Counted from the first letter of the stretch, positions 39,652 through 49,621 are shown. The stretch is DNA of 49,713 bases from an uncultured Bacilli bacterium (GCA_910585335.1 CAJUCU010000004.1:2828-52540), one strand, 5' to 3'. A program made the numbers and translations. Notes: a model not told the origin generated them from the letters alone.

Positions 39652-42600
39652 CTATTTTTGATTCAAATAACAATCTATTTTTTCCAATAATTGACACAAA
39701 TAATAAAGTGGATGTTCTTCTAATTTAATCGTATCTAATATAATTACCAATACTTCACCTAAAGTTTTAAACCGAAACATCATAGAAATCTGACAAGCAT
39801 CCACAAATAATTGTTCCATATCAAGTCTTTCTATAACTTCTTTAGAAAAAGAAAGTTCCATAGAGTTCTTAGTCTGTCTAAAATTTTTAACAGGAATACT
39901 ACGTGCAAGTTTCTCAAACCATTCTTCGTGCATATAAATAAGCATATCTTCGTTAATTCTTCCAAATCGGTCTTCTAATTCAATTCTAACTTGATCTAAT
40001 CTCTTTTTACTATCGATTGTATTAATTAACTTATGAATTTCGATTTTCAAATCTTCTTCACTTACATAGTCATCTTCAATATGTGTAGCAACATTAATAA
40101 GGGGTTTGGTATCTTCCTCTTCTTCTGAAATATCCTTTCCCTGACGTCTTGCTACTTCATTGTTTAAAAGTCTTAAATATAAATCAATCCCTATACTATC
40201 AATAAAACCAGCTTGTTCACGTCCAAGTATATCCCCTGCACCACGAATAGATAAATCTCGCGTTGCAATAGAAAAACCACTACCTAGTTCTGTAAATTCT
40301 TTAATAACATTAAGTCGTTTAATGGCAGTTTCTGTCAATGATTTAAAAGGTTTATACATCAAATAGGCATAAGCGAACTTATTGCTTCGACCAACACGTC
40401 CTCGAATTTGATAAAGTTGACTCAATCCAAAACGATCAGCATCTAAAATAATTAAAGTATTAACATTAGGAATATCAATACCAGTCTCAATAATCGTTGT
40501 ACAAACTAAAATATCATATTCATGATTAATAAAATCAATCATTTTATTTTCAAGCTGCAACTTTGTCATCTGACCATGAGCAACCGTAATTTTAGCATCA
40601 GGAATAAGACGAGCAATCTCTTCAGCTTTCCTCTCAATTAATTCTACTCTGTTATAAAGCAAAAACACTTGGCCTCCACGAGAAAGTTCTTTATAAATAG
40701 CGTCTTTTATAATTTGATTATTCTCTTCTATCACATAAGTTTGAATAGGATAACGATCAACAGGTGGAGTTTCAATTAAAGAAAGACTTCGAATTCCTGT
40801 CATTGACATTTGCAATGTTCTAGGAATAGGTGTAGCAGTTAAAGTCAACACATCAACATTGGATTTATATCGTTTAATTTTTTCTTTATGTGCCACTCCA
40901 AAACGTTGTTCCTCATCAATAATTAATAATCCCAAATCATTTGGTTTAATATCTTCACTTAAAAGACGATGTGTACCAAAAACCATATCAATCGTTCCAT
41001 CTTTTAAGCCTGACATAATTCGTTTCGCTTCACGTGCAGACGTAAAACGATTTAATAATGCAATTTGAACAGGAAAATGTTGAAATCTCTTTAAAGCATT
41101 TTCATAATGTTGATTAGATAAAATAGTAGTAGGACACAAGAAAAGTACTTGTTTAGAATCTAAAATAGCCTTAAAGGCCGAAACAAAAGCAACCTCAGTT
41201 TTTCCAAACCCAACGTCACCACAAAGAAGACGATCCATAGGCTGTATAGATTCCATATCTACTTTTATCTGACGAATAGCAAGTTTTTGATCCGCAGTAA
41301 GATCAAAAGGAATATCACCTTCAAAATCTGCCATCATAGCCGTATCTTTAGAAAAAGCAAAGCCTTTCTTACTCTCTCGCTCTGCGTAAAGTTTTAAAAG
41401 TTGATCCGCCATATCAGCAATTTTCTGAGAAACACGTCGTTTTGTTTTCTCCCATTCATTACCACTAAGCGAATGAACAGCAGGTGCACTTCCTTCTTTT
41501 CCATTATACTTATTTAAGTAATCAATCTTCTCAACTGGAATATACAATTTATCATTATTTTTATAAAGTAATTCCAAATAATCCTTATTTACCCCATTTT
41601 GAGTAAGAACACGAATTCCATTATAAATACCAATACCATGTACATCATGAACAATATAATCTCCAACTTGTAACTTATTGATATCTTCTATTTTAGAAGT
41701 ATATTTAAAATTAGATTGACTCTTCTTCATTTGTTTTTTTTCATGATAAAGCTCATTTTGTGAAATAAATATATAATCACCAAAAATAAATCCCTGATTG
41801 ATTGGTTTTTCAATAATATTTAATTGATGTGTCTTAATATGATTTTCATCTGTCTCAATATATGGAACAGAAAGCTTAGGAATCAAATGAGATATTTGTG
41901 TTTTATTTAAACAAATAACTATTGTTTTCTCTTCTTTCAAACTATTTTTTAAATATCGATTAATTGCATCAATATCTTCTTGAAAAGAAGAAACCGTTTT
42001 AATCTTATAATCTAAAAGGAAAATATCATCATGCGTAATTAAATTATCTAGGTTCATATAATAAGTTTCTTTTTTAGCAGACAACTCTTTTAAATAAAAC
42101 ATATAAGAACCTTGATATTCTAAATCTTTTGTTTGTTGATAGGTAAGAATTTCTTCACGAAGTGTTCTTTCACTAACTTCTAATTGTGAATAATCTTTAT
42201 AAATAACAACAGGATCCGTCAAATAATCTTTAATAGAAAAAACTTGTTCTAAAAAATCAGGCAAATATTTCTGCTTTTGTTTTTCAATTGAAACTTCTTC
42301 ATCAACAATAAATTCCCAGCAAGGATAGATACTAATGCTTTCTAATTTTTCTAAGGAACGTTGACTGCCAACTTGAAAAGTACGGATTTCATCAATTTCA
42401 TCCCCAAAAAATTCAAGACGAATGGGATGTTCAAAATTAACAGGAAAAATATCAATTACAAATCCACGAACAGCAAACTCGCCTGTTTGTGTAACCATCG
42501 CTTCGCGGTGATATCCTAACTTTAAAAGATTAGAAATTAAATCTTTCGAACTTACTTCATTACCTATTTTATAAGATAAAAAGGCATGGTAGAAATCATC

Positions 42601-42954
42601 AGGATTAGGTAAAAATCGTAAAAATCCCATTAAATTAGTAATAATAATTTGTTTCTTTTTTAAAGAAAGATCAATCAATGTTTGCATTCGTAACATTTGC
42701 AAATCAGGACTAATAGCAATGGCTTCACTAGTTAAAAAATCATCCATTGGAAAAAGAGAAACAGAATCTGTATACACTAATAAATCTTTATAAAGCTTAT
42801 TGGCTTCAAATAAAGAATTGACTACTACTAAAACGTTTTCTTGATTCACTTCAGCCAAAGTCTTTAAATAAACACAAAAAAACTCATCGGTAAGATTGAC
42901 TATACCTATGTTTTCTTTCTTTGGAATCTGAATTAAATTCGTAAAAATACTCAT
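39652..42954 (-). CDS. mfd: Transcription-repair coupling factor Mfd
   Basis: DNA translocase that removes stalled RNA polymerase and recruits UvrA. The 1100 residues are a little shorter than B. subtilis Mfd. Order: UvrB-like domains (about 1-340), RNA-polymerase-interacting domain (about 430-500, KLQVGDYIVHDVHGIGIYNG), translocase domains with Walker A CGDVGFGKTE and DEEQ box IIDEEQRFGV, motif VLTLTATPIPRTL and QIRGRVGRS, then the C-terminal D7 domain. It starts four bases after pth, so pth-mfd is one unit; B. subtilis also has pth and mfd close together. Confidence 0.95.
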   Translation of the reverse strand: MSIFTNLIQIPKKENIGIVNLTDEFFCVYLKTLAEVNQENVLVVVNSLFEANKLYKDLLVYTDSVSLFPMDDFLTSEAIAISPDLQMLRMQTLIDLSLKKKQIIITNLMGFLRFLPNPDDFYHAFLSYKIGNEVSSKDLISNLLKLGYHREAMVTQTGEFAVRGFVIDIFPVNFEHPIRLEFFGDEIDEIRTFQVGSQRSLEKLESISIYPCWEFIVDEEVSIEKQKQKYLPDFLEQVFSIKDYLTDPVVIYKDYSQLEVSERTLREEILTYQQTKDLEYQGSYMFYLKELSAKKETYYMNLDNLITHDDIFLLDYKIKTVSSFQEDIDAINRYLKNSLKEEKTIVICLNKTQISHLIPKLSVPYIETDENHIKTHQLNIIEKPINQGFIFGDYIFISQNELYHEKKQMKKSQSNFKYTSKIEDINKLQVGDYIVHDVHGIGIYNGIRVLTQNGVNKDYLELLYKNNDKLYIPVEKIDYLNKYNGKEGSAPAVHSLSGNEWEKTKRRVSQKIADMADQLLKLYAERESKKGFAFSKDTAMMADFEGDIPFDLTADQKLAIRQIKVDMESIQPMDRLLCGDVGFGKTEVAFVSAFKAILDSKQVLFLCPTTILSNQHYENALKRFQHFPVQIALLNRFTSAREAKRIMSGLKDGTIDMVFGTHRLLSEDIKPNDLGLLIIDEEQRFGVAHKEKIKRYKSNVDVLTLTATPIPRTLQMSMTGIRSLSLIETPPVDRYPIQTYVIEENNQIIKDAIYKELSRGGQVFLLYNRVELIERKAEEIARLIPDAKITVAHGQMTKLQLENKMIDFINHEYDILVCTTIIETGIDIPNVNTLIILDADRFGLSQLYQIRGRVGRSNKFAYAYLMYKPFKSLTETAIKRLNVIKEFTELGSGFSIATRDLSIRGAGDILGREQAGFIDSIGIDLYLRLLNNEVARRQGKDISEEEEDTKPLINVATHIEDDYVSEEDLKIEIHKLINTIDSKKRLDQVRIELEDRFGRINEDMLIYMHEEWFEKLARSIPVKNFRQTKNSMELSFSKEVIERLDMEQLFVDACQISMMFRFKTLGEVLVIILDTIKLEEHPLYYLCQLLEKIDCYLNQK

Positions 42955-42958
42955 ATTA

Positions 42959-43525
42959 TCACCTAATCCTTCGATTATACTTATTCATTAAGCTATCAAA
43001 ATCCATTTTAAAAAAGTCATCTAAGAGATTGCCAACAATAATACTTAATTTTTCCATAATTTCCTGTTCGTGCTTAGTAAACTTGCCTAACACATAATCA
43101 ATAGTATCTTCTCTATCAACGTGAGAAATACCAACTTTTAATCTTTTATATTTCTGCGTCTTAAGGTGTGCCTCGATATTTTTTAATCCATTATGACCAC
43201 CACTGCTTCCTGAATTTCTCAATTTGAAACTACCAATTGGAATATCCAAATCATCGTGAATCACAAATACATCCTCTATAGGAATCTTATAAAAGTCCAC
43301 AAATTTTCTAATGACTTCTCCTGATAGATTCATAAAAGATTGAGGTTTTAAAAAGATTACCTTTTCACCATCTATAGATGCCATAATATAAAGACCATTG
43401 AATTTACTTTTATAATTAGTAAGTTCTTTGGATTCTAAATATAAATCAAGCATATAAAAACCAGTATTATGTCTTGTATTATCATAATCATCTCCTGGAT
43501 TTCCAAGTCCTACTACTAATTTCAT
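42959..43525 (-). CDS. pth: Peptidyl-tRNA hydrolase
   Basis: Frees tRNA from prematurely released peptidyl-tRNA. 188 residues with all family marks: VGLGNPGDDYDNTRHNTGF (Asn and catalytic His), FLKPQSFMNLSG, VIHDDLDIPIG (catalytic Asp) and GGHNGLKNI. The ATG overlaps the rsmI stop as ATGA. In B. subtilis pth lies further on, after spoVG-glmU-prs; here it is directly behind rsmI, so a block has been lost or moved. Confidence 0.95.
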   Translation of the reverse strand: MKLVVGLGNPGDDYDNTRHNTGFYMLDLYLESKELTNYKSKFNGLYIMASIDGEKVIFLKPQSFMNLSGEVIRKFVDFYKIPIEDVFVIHDDLDIPIGSFKLRNSGSSGGHNGLKNIEAHLKTQKYKRLKVGISHVDREDTIDYVLGKFTKHEQEIMEKLSIIVGNLLDDFFKMDFDSLMNKYNRRIR

Positions 43526-44373
43526 CTTTTTTCCTCCTTACTATTATGATATTCGCGATAAACAATACTTTTGGCAATATTACGCTCTTTCGCCACAATT
43601 TTAATCGCTTCTTTTTCACTGATATCATCGTCCAAATACATAGAGACATGTTCTAAAATAGTCAAGTTAGTATAATCTTCTTGAGCATGGTTCCCTTCGA
43701 CAACAATTACCATTTCCCCTTTTAATATAATTCCCTCTTCTAATACTTCTGAAATAGTTCCACGATAAATTTCTTCATATATTTTAGAAATTTCACGATT
43801 TAAACTAATATTTCTATTTCCTAAAACATCTTGCATATTTTTTAACGTTTTTTCTATTCGATGAGGAGCCTCATAAAAAATCATAGTCATAGTATTATTC
43901 TTTAACATCTGTAACTCTTTCATTTGTTTAGAATCTTTCGCATTTAAAAATCCATAAAATATAAATGGAGAAGGAAAAAGACCAGACGTAATAAGGGCTG
44001 GAACAAAAGCTGTAGCACCAGGTAATCCAACCACACTAAGATTATTTTTTACGACTTCCTGAACAATTTTATAACCTGGATCACTAATAATAGGAGTCCC
44101 CTGATCTGTTACAAGTCCAATAGTTAGTCCAGAACGTAAATCCTCAACTATTCGTCCCTTAATAGCATCTTCATTAAATTCATGGCAACTAACCAAACGA
44201 TTCTTAATATCATATTTTTTTAATAAGCTTCCTGTAGTCCTTGTATCTTCACATAAAATATAATCAACTTCTTTGAGCATCCTCAATGCACGAATCGTAA
44301 TATCCTCTAAATTGCCAATCGGAGTTGGTATTAAATAAAGACCAGACTGCTTTTCATAACTTTTTTGACTCAT
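43522..44373 (-). CDS. rsmI: 16S rRNA (cytidine1402-2'-O)-methyltransferase RsmI
   Basis: SAM-dependent enzyme that methylates C1402 in the decoding centre. Tetrapyrrole-methylase fold with LYLIPTPIGNLEDITIRAL, ILCEDTRTTGSLLKKY, VTDQGTPIISDPGY and VGLPGATAFVPALI. The frame extends to 44391 but AAAGGAG lies there; ATG at 44373 is the likely start (283 residues). The C-terminal part (SMYLDDDISEKEAIKIVAKE) is the usual small helical domain. It follows the trmN6-like gene closely, as yabC follows yabB-yazA in B. subtilis; yazA is absent. Confidence 0.94.
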   Translation of the reverse strand: MSQKSYEKQSGLYLIPTPIGNLEDITIRALRMLKEVDYILCEDTRTTGSLLKKYDIKNRLVSCHEFNEDAIKGRIVEDLRSGLTIGLVTDQGTPIISDPGYKIVQEVVKNNLSVVGLPGATAFVPALITSGLFPSPFIFYGFLNAKDSKQMKELQMLKNNTMTMIFYEAPHRIEKTLKNMQDVLGNRNISLNREISKIYEEIYRGTISEVLEEGIILKGEMVIVVEGNHAQEDYTNLTILEHVSMYLDDDISEKEAIKIVAKERNIAKSIVYREYHNSKEEKR

Positions 44374-44387
44374 AAATCTTTCTCCTT

Positions 44388-45074
44388 TCACTTAAGAATA
44401 AGCGGAGCACATACTTTGGCACCTGATTTTCCATTTTTAGATCCTTCAATTAAAAATGATTTAGCACATTTATCTGTTCCACCATGAATAAACTGCATTC
44501 TCTTAATTGAAAAATGGTACTGCTGATACAAATCAATCACTTCAAATAATCGATCTGTAGTAAAAACTAAGACAAGACGCCCACGGTCTTTCAAAAGCTT
44601 CTTTGCAATCTTAAATATATCTTCTAACTGCAAAGTTGTATTATGTCTAGCATTTCGCAGCACATCATTAGAGTTTAAATGACCATCACTTACAGAAAAA
44701 TATGGTGGATTTGAAACAATGATATCAAAAATATTAGGATCACAAAACTTAGAGTAATCCCTAATATCCTGATTACAAATACTAATTTGATTCTCTAGTT
44801 TGTTATATGCTACAGACATTTGAGCAACTTCTGAAATATTTTCGTCTATTTCAACACCAGTAATATGAAAATCACCTCGTAAACTTAATACCAAGGGTAT
44901 CACCCCTAACCCAGTGCCAATATCTAAAATATTTCGGTCTGTATACTTTAATTCAACAAAATTAGCAAGTGCTAAAGAATCACTTGTCATTCTGAAAGAA
45001 TTAGATGGCTGATAAATTTTAATATCATGAAAACCAACAATATCACAAAGTGGTATAACTTTATCATTTTTCAT
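44388..45074 (-). CDS. tRNA1(Val) adenine-N6 methyltransferase-like (YabB/TrmN6)
   Basis: Rossmann-fold methyltransferase of the TrmN6 type, 228 residues. The SAM site is NILDIGTGLGVIPLVL; the amino-methyl catalytic motif is IIVSNPPYF; the N-terminal YQPSNSFRMTSDSLALANF is typical of the family. The likely target is a tRNA adenine, but the exact position is not known from sequence. The frame opens at 45104, but AAGGAG lies between, and the ATG at 45074 (inside the end of ricT, 11-base overlap) fits best. In B. subtilis the homologue yabB is also between yaaT and rsmI. Confidence 0.88.
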   Translation of the reverse strand: MKNDKVIPLCDIVGFHDIKIYQPSNSFRMTSDSLALANFVELKYTDRNILDIGTGLGVIPLVLSLRGDFHITGVEIDENISEVAQMSVAYNKLENQISICNQDIRDYSKFCDPNIFDIIVSNPPYFSVSDGHLNSNDVLRNARHNTTLQLEDIFKIAKKLLKDRGRLVLVFTTDRLFEVIDLYQQYHFSIKRMQFIHGGTDKCAKSFLIEGSKNGKSGAKVCAPLILK

Positions 45075-45849
45075 TACTATATTCTTGAACTCCTTTAGAA
45101 CCAAAATCTACTTGATAGGTCCTCTTAAAAATATTAACAGCAACAACCTTTCCTGTTCCTTCTTTCTTTTGAACAACAGTCCCAATACTAGGCAAATCTT
45201 TCTTTAAATACTTGTACGTATCATCTTCATAATTTAAACAACATAAAAGACGTCCACAAACACCATTAATCTTCGAAGGATTTAATGCTAGCATCTGATT
45301 TTTTGCCATATTAATAGATACACTATTAAAGTCTGTTAAAAAAGAATGACAACATAAAAATAATCCACATGGTCCTAATCCACCTATTTTTTTTGCTTTA
45401 TCTCTAACACCAATTTGCCTAAGTTCTATACGTGTCTTATACTTCTGTGCTAATCGTTTCGCAAGTTCTCTAAAATCAACTCGACTATCTGCAACAAATG
45501 AAAAAAAGAGCTGACTTTTCTCAAAAGTATAATTAGCATCTACAAAAACCATATTTAGCTTAAGATCTTTAGCATATTCCTTAGCAGTTCTTAACGCCTT
45601 TTCTGCTTCTTTTTTCAAATAATCACGCTTTTTTAAATCCTCTTTTGTTGCCAAACGAAGAACTTTTTTTAATGGTAAAACTACATTTTCTTCCTTTTCT
45701 AAAGAAACATCAGTAACTGTATCACCAATCTGTAAACCATTATCTGTTTCTACAATAACAGCCTGTCCCTTAAATAACTCTAAATTATCTGGAGAAACAT
45801 AACATTTGCTTTGTAATGAATCTAAATACACACCAACTACTTTTATCAA
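45064..45849 (-). CDS. ricT: RicT/YaaT, PSP1-domain regulator of RNase Y
   Basis: Component of the RicA-RicF-RicT (Y-complex), which steers RNase Y and affects sporulation and biofilm in B. subtilis. The PSP1 domain is rich in Cys: LGPCGLFLCCHSFLTDFNSV and INGVCGRLLCCLNYE, which bind iron-sulphur clusters in the complex. 261 residues. The start is TTG at 45849, five bases after GGAGGTG, and overlaps the holB stop (TTGA); the longer frame to 45891 lies in holB. ricA and ricF are not in this window. Confidence 0.92.
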   Translation of the reverse strand: MIKVVGVYLDSLQSKCYVSPDNLELFKGQAVIVETDNGLQIGDTVTDVSLEKEENVVLPLKKVLRLATKEDLKKRDYLKKEAEKALRTAKEYAKDLKLNMVFVDANYTFEKSQLFFSFVADSRVDFRELAKRLAQKYKTRIELRQIGVRDKAKKIGGLGPCGLFLCCHSFLTDFNSVSINMAKNQMLALNPSKINGVCGRLLCCLNYEDDTYKYLKKDLPSIGTVVQKKEGTGKVVAVNIFKRTYQVDFGSKGVQEYSNEK

Positions 45850-46685
45850 TCTAACACCTCCAAAAAACGAACTAATAAATGATCTAACCATAATTTATAA
45901 TTTATATTATAAATAAGCTTTGACTTTTCCTCTTCAATAATAGAAATATATTTTATTATACTCTCTTTTTTTATATTTTCAAAAGCAGATGTAATCTCTA
46001 AGCTAGTATCCTGACCATTTTTTGAAAGTAAAACTTGATGAAAGAAAAATTCTATATCGTTGAGTAATGACTGAGCTACATTTTTATCAGGCATATCCTC
46101 TTCTAAAATGCTTTTAAAATCCAAATAGAAATTGACATTAGCAGTAATTTTTTCTACAAATCTTGCAGTATCAGAAAACTGTTCCATAGAGTAATGACTA
46201 TGAAGACTTAAAATTTGACACCTAGAAACAAGTGTATCAATCACTTGATAACGATTCTTTGTTACTAAAAATGCTATAATTCCTTGCTCAGGTTCTTCTA
46301 AAAATTTCAAAATAGTATTGGCAGATGAAGAATTTAGCTTGTCCGCTTCAAAAATAACATAAATACGATAAAAACTAGAAGAAGTCGTCTTTAACATTTT
46401 TTTTACATGAAGCAATTGCTCTTTTTTAATATTATTTCCATCAGGAACAATAGTTTTAAAATCAACACATTGATTAGAATCAATCAAACTACAAATAGAA
46501 CAGCTTTCCCCATCCATATGACTAGCATGAGATGAACATAAAATTTTCTTACCTAGTGTATTAATAAATAATTCTATATTATCATAATCGCCTGTTTCGA
46601 TTAAATATGCATGAGATAACATATTTTTTTCTATTTGATTATCAATAATATCATATATTTTTTTTTCTACAACAATTTCTTCCAT
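45846..46685 (-). CDS. holB: DNA polymerase III delta' subunit
   Basis: Clamp-loader subunit that lacks ATPase activity and works with DnaX and HolA. 279 residues. The AAA+ fold shows HAYLIETGDYDN where a Walker A would be (not functional, as normal for delta'), a zinc site of four Cys (ILCSSHASHMDGESCSIC region), FLEEPEQGIIAFLVTKN, and the SRC motif LVSRCQIL. GAGGTAGAG precedes the ATG. Between recR-bofA and holB B. subtilis has tmk, yaaQ and yaaR; all are absent here. Confidence 0.9.
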   Translation of the reverse strand: MEEIVVEKKIYDIIDNQIEKNMLSHAYLIETGDYDNIELFINTLGKKILCSSHASHMDGESCSICSLIDSNQCVDFKTIVPDGNNIKKEQLLHVKKMLKTTSSSFYRIYVIFEADKLNSSSANTILKFLEEPEQGIIAFLVTKNRYQVIDTLVSRCQILSLHSHYSMEQFSDTARFVEKITANVNFYLDFKSILEEDMPDKNVAQSLLNDIEFFFHQVLLSKNGQDTSLEITSAFENIKKESIIKYISIIEEEKSKLIYNINYKLWLDHLLVRFLEVLD

Positions 46686-46698
46686 CTCTACCTCACAT

Positions 46699-46884
46699 CT
46701 ACAATATCATAAGTTTCAATAAAATAAGTGCCACTAAAGCAGGGGCTCCTAAAAAACCAATTAAACCAACTGTAATAATATTAATGGGAACAACCATGTT
46801 AAAATTAACAGCAATAACATTATAACCATAAAGAATAAAGGCACCTAACACAATCCGCTTACAATATTTAATTATTTCTTTCAC
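46699..46884 (-). CDS. bofA: BofA, inhibitor of pro-sigma-K processing
   Basis: Small membrane protein which, with SpoIVFA, holds the SpoIVFB protease inactive in the forespore outer membrane, delaying sigma K in B. subtilis. About 61 residues with two spans; the family signature is NFNMVVPINIITVGLIGFLG with the conserved Asn, PIN and GFxG, followed by the hydrophobic tail. GTG at 46884 is preferred over a GTG three codons earlier that overlaps AGGTG. recR-bofA order is as in B. subtilis. Its presence implies a sigma-K checkpoint, the regulon to which yabG belongs. Confidence 0.85.
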   Translation of the reverse strand: MKEIIKYCKRIVLGAFILYGYNVIAVNFNMVVPINIITVGLIGFLGAPALVALILLKLMIL

Positions 46885-46922
46885 TATAATCACCTAATAC
46901 AGAATATGAAAACAGATAAAAA

Positions 46923-47519
46923 TTATGTTACTTCTTTTCTATCATCCAATGCTCGCTCTAATGTTAGAGCATCAATGTATTCCATATCAGCACCCATTGG
47001 CACGCCACTAGCAAGTTTGGTAATCTTAATATTTAATCCACTTAGAATTTGCTTAATATAAAGAGAAGTAGTCTCTCCCTCTATACTAGGACGAAAGGCG
47101 AAAATAACTTCTTGAAATTGTCCTGCAGTCAAACGCTCCAACAATTGATTAATACCTATATCCTCTGGATTAATCCCATCTAAAGGAGAAATCAATCCAT
47201 TTAAAACATGATACAATCCTTTATATATACCTAATTTTTCAAATAAAATAATGCTTTTAGGATCTTCCACAATACATAAAGTAGTAGTAACACGATCTTT
47301 ACTAGAACAAATAGTACAAAGCTCTTCTTCAGTCAAAGCATTACAAACCTTACAAGAATGTATCTTCTCCTTCACATCCTTAAGTCCTTCAACAAGTAAG
47401 TCGACTTTTTCTTCATCCAACTCTAAAACAGCAAAAGCAAAACGCTCTGCTGTTTTTTCACCTATCCCCGGTAAATATCTAAACCCTTGAATTAATTCTT
47501 GAAGACTATCTGGATACAT
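46923..47519 (-). CDS. recR: Recombination protein RecR
   Basis: Ring-forming protein that works with RecO (and RecF) to load RecA on gapped DNA. 198 residues: helix-hairpin-helix FRYLPGIGEKTAERFAF, zinc finger with four Cys (CKVCNALTEEELCTIC), Toprim domain from TTLCIVEDPKSIILFE, and the closing LASGVPMGADMEYIDALTL. It starts two bases after ybaB, in the conserved dnaX-ybaB-recR unit. Confidence 0.95.
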   Translation of the reverse strand: MYPDSLQELIQGFRYLPGIGEKTAERFAFAVLELDEEKVDLLVEGLKDVKEKIHSCKVCNALTEEELCTICSSKDRVTTTLCIVEDPKSIILFEKLGIYKGLYHVLNGLISPLDGINPEDIGINQLLERLTAGQFQEVIFAFRPSIEGETTSLYIKQILSGLNIKITKLASGVPMGADMEYIDALTLERALDDRKEVT

Positions 47520-47521
47520 AT

Positions 47522-47818
47522 TTAAAACAACCCTGACATATTACCAAATTTTCCCATTTTTTGTTCCGTTAAATCATCAACCTGCTTCATCGCACTATTT
47601 AGCGCAACTAACAACATATCCTCTAACATTTCAATATCATCTGAATCTAATTTCATACTCTTATCAAGATCGATTTTTAAAACTTCTTTCTTACCATTGA
47701 CAGTCACTTTAACACCAGAACTTTCTCCTACAAATTCAGTTCCATCAATCTCTTCTTTTGCCTTCATCATCTCTTTCTGTAATGATTGCGCCTGTTTCAT
47801 CATTGCTTGTATATTCAT
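47522..47818 (-). CDS. YbaB/EbfC family nucleoid-associated protein
   Basis: 98-residue dimeric DNA-binding protein (YaaK in B. subtilis). The long N-terminal helix (IQAMMKQAQSLQKEMMKAKE) and GVKVTVNGKKEVLKIDLDKS are typical, as is the Met-rich end (QKMGKFGNMSGLF). It lies between dnaX and recR, two bases from each, and is translated with them. Confidence 0.93.
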   Translation of the reverse strand: MNIQAMMKQAQSLQKEMMKAKEEIDGTEFVGESSGVKVTVNGKKEVLKIDLDKSMKLDSDDIEMLEDMLLVALNSAMKQVDDLTEQKMGKFGNMSGLF

Positions 47819-47820
47819 AT

Positions 47821-49539
47821 TTATTCCTCCTCTACAATATCACCAAATAATTTTTCTGCATGATCTAATAATGGATCACGCTTTTTAAAACTTTTCATAA
47901 CAGGTAAAGCTGGTTCATCCAGATATTCGTACCCTTCACCATTTTGTAATTTAGCTATATACTCTTGTTTCTTAGAATTCCATACAGTATCTGTGATAAA
48001 AGCTAATTTCTGCTCAACTCCTGTAATTTTATGAAAAATATTAGACAATTTTTCCATATTCTTAAGATTAGTATCAATCATAGAATCATATTCAAGACTA
48101 ATAACCACAATCTCGTCACTAGCTACACGAAGTGTCCCATCGAGCAATGCACAAACTAAATACCCAATTTCTTGATCAAAAACATACTCATTTAATAAAG
48201 GCATTTTCTCTTTTATTTGAATCAAAATCTCTTTATTTGCCTTACTCAAAGCATTATTAACTCGAATATTCATTATCTCATGGTATTTTTCTAAGAAATC
48301 ACTTTCTATTTTATCATAAGAATCATCATTATCAAAGCTCTCTTTTTTATCTATAGACACCTTTTCCTCTTCTATTACAACTGGATTATGATTGCTTGTA
48401 TCCACAACAGGTTTCTTCTCAACATTAACGTCTTTTGCATCGTTTTGTAGTTTATCGAATTTTTGTTCTATTTTTATTTCCCGGGAAATAATTTGAGGAG
48501 ACAAAATATTCTCATTAATAAATTTTAACACTAAGACTTCTATAAATATTTTGGAATTGGAAGCTCTCCGAACCTCAAAAAGTTTTTCATTTAATAAAAA
48601 CAAAAATTTTTCCAATAAAGTATAATCAAAACTCAATTTATTGTTATTTTTGTAAAAATCTATTATTAAGTTATGTCCATATTGCAATAACATTTCACAA
48701 ACTTGAATAATGTTTTTTCCACAATTATTAAGTGTCTCAATATGATTCAAAAATACATCAATATTACCACTTAGTATTTCTTCTAAAAGCAAACTGATTT
48801 CTTCATCGTCCACTAAATCATTAATTTCTATATAATCTTGCATAGTAATCTTTTTTCCACAAGATGAATAAAGCATATCTAAAGAACTTAGTGAATCTCT
48901 CATACCACCATTAGAAGCTATAGCAATATGTTTCAAAATTTTATCATCCACTTCTATTTCTTCTTGATCACAAATAAAGCGTAATCTATCAACAATATAT
49001 AAATCGCTAATTCGTTTAAAATTAAAGCATTGACAACGAGACTTAATAGTATCAGGAACTTTTTGAGGATCAGTAGTAGCTAATACAAATATCGCATGTT
49101 CTGGTGGTTCCTCTAAAGTTTTCAACAAAGCATTAAATGCTCCAATTGAAAGCATATGAACCTCATCGATAATATAGATTTTGTATTTTAATTGATTGGG
49201 AACCAAATTAATTTTACTTTTTAACTCTCGAATTTCATCTACTCCATTATTAGAAGCTGCATCAATTTCAATAATATCGATACTATCACTCTTCAGCATC
49301 AAGTTACAACTGTTACAATTTTGACAAATCTCTCCAGTCGTATTCTGCTCACAATTAATAGTACGAGCAAAAATTTTTGCAAGAGATGTTTTACCAGTTC
49401 CACGAGGACCAAAAAACATATAAGCATGTGCCACATGATTACTAATAATAGAATTTTTCAATACTCTAACAATTGACTTTTGTCCGACAACATCCTCAAA
49501 TAATAAAGGTCTATATTTTCTATACAACGCTTGATACAT
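47821..49539 (-). CDS. dnaX: DNA polymerase III subunit gamma/tau
   Basis: ATPase motor of the clamp loader. 572 residues: QALYRKYRPLLFEDVVGQ start, Walker A FGPRGTGKTSLAK, zinc site (CQNCNSCNLM region), Walker B IIDEVHMLS, sensor 1 LATTDPQKVPDTI and SRC motif SRCQCFNF, then domain III and a variable, charged tau region. The frame reaches 49599, but the ATG at 49539, after GGGAGTG, is where the family starts. A perfect Noc-binding palindrome (48476-48489) lies within the coding sequence. No internal frameshift signal is obvious, so only tau may be made. Confidence 0.94.
   Translation of the reverse strand: MYQALYRKYRPLLFEDVVGQKSIVRVLKNSIISNHVAHAYMFFGPRGTGKTSLAKIFARTINCEQNTTGEICQNCNSCNLMLKSDSIDIIEIDAASNNGVDEIRELKSKINLVPNQLKYKIYIIDEVHMLSIGAFNALLKTLEEPPEHAIFVLATTDPQKVPDTIKSRCQCFNFKRISDLYIVDRLRFICDQEEIEVDDKILKHIAIASNGGMRDSLSSLDMLYSSCGKKITMQDYIEINDLVDDEEISLLLEEILSGNIDVFLNHIETLNNCGKNIIQVCEMLLQYGHNLIIDFYKNNNKLSFDYTLLEKFLFLLNEKLFEVRRASNSKIFIEVLVLKFINENILSPQIISREIKIEQKFDKLQNDAKDVNVEKKPVVDTSNHNPVVIEEEKVSIDKKESFDNDDSYDKIESDFLEKYHEIMNIRVNNALSKANKEILIQIKEKMPLLNEYVFDQEIGYLVCALLDGTLRVASDEIVVISLEYDSMIDTNLKNMEKLSNIFHKITGVEQKLAFITDTVWNSKKQEYIAKLQNGEGYEYLDEPALPVMKSFKKRDPLLDHAEKLFGDIVEEE
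48476..48489. promoter_or_regulatory. Noc-binding site (NBS) inside dnaX
   Basis: ATTTCCCGGGAAAT, a perfect match to the 14-base palindrome bound by the B. subtilis nucleoid-occlusion protein Noc. It codes for Ile-Ser-Arg-Glu of DnaX. The same palindrome recurs at 49669-49682. Identity to the known site is direct; that this cell has a Noc is inference. Confidence 0.75.
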
Positions 49540-49572
49540 TATATCACTCCCACTATGCAATTTAACAAAAAA

Positions 49573-49578
49573 AGTATA
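49573..49578 (-). promoter_or_regulatory. -10 element before dnaX
   Basis: TATACT on the minus strand, 33 bases before dnaX. The -35 is weak (TTGATT at 15 bases or TTTTGA at 17). Confidence 0.4.
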
Positions 49579-49621
49579 ACACAAAACGTTACTAATCAAA
49601 AGAAATATTAATATTTAATTA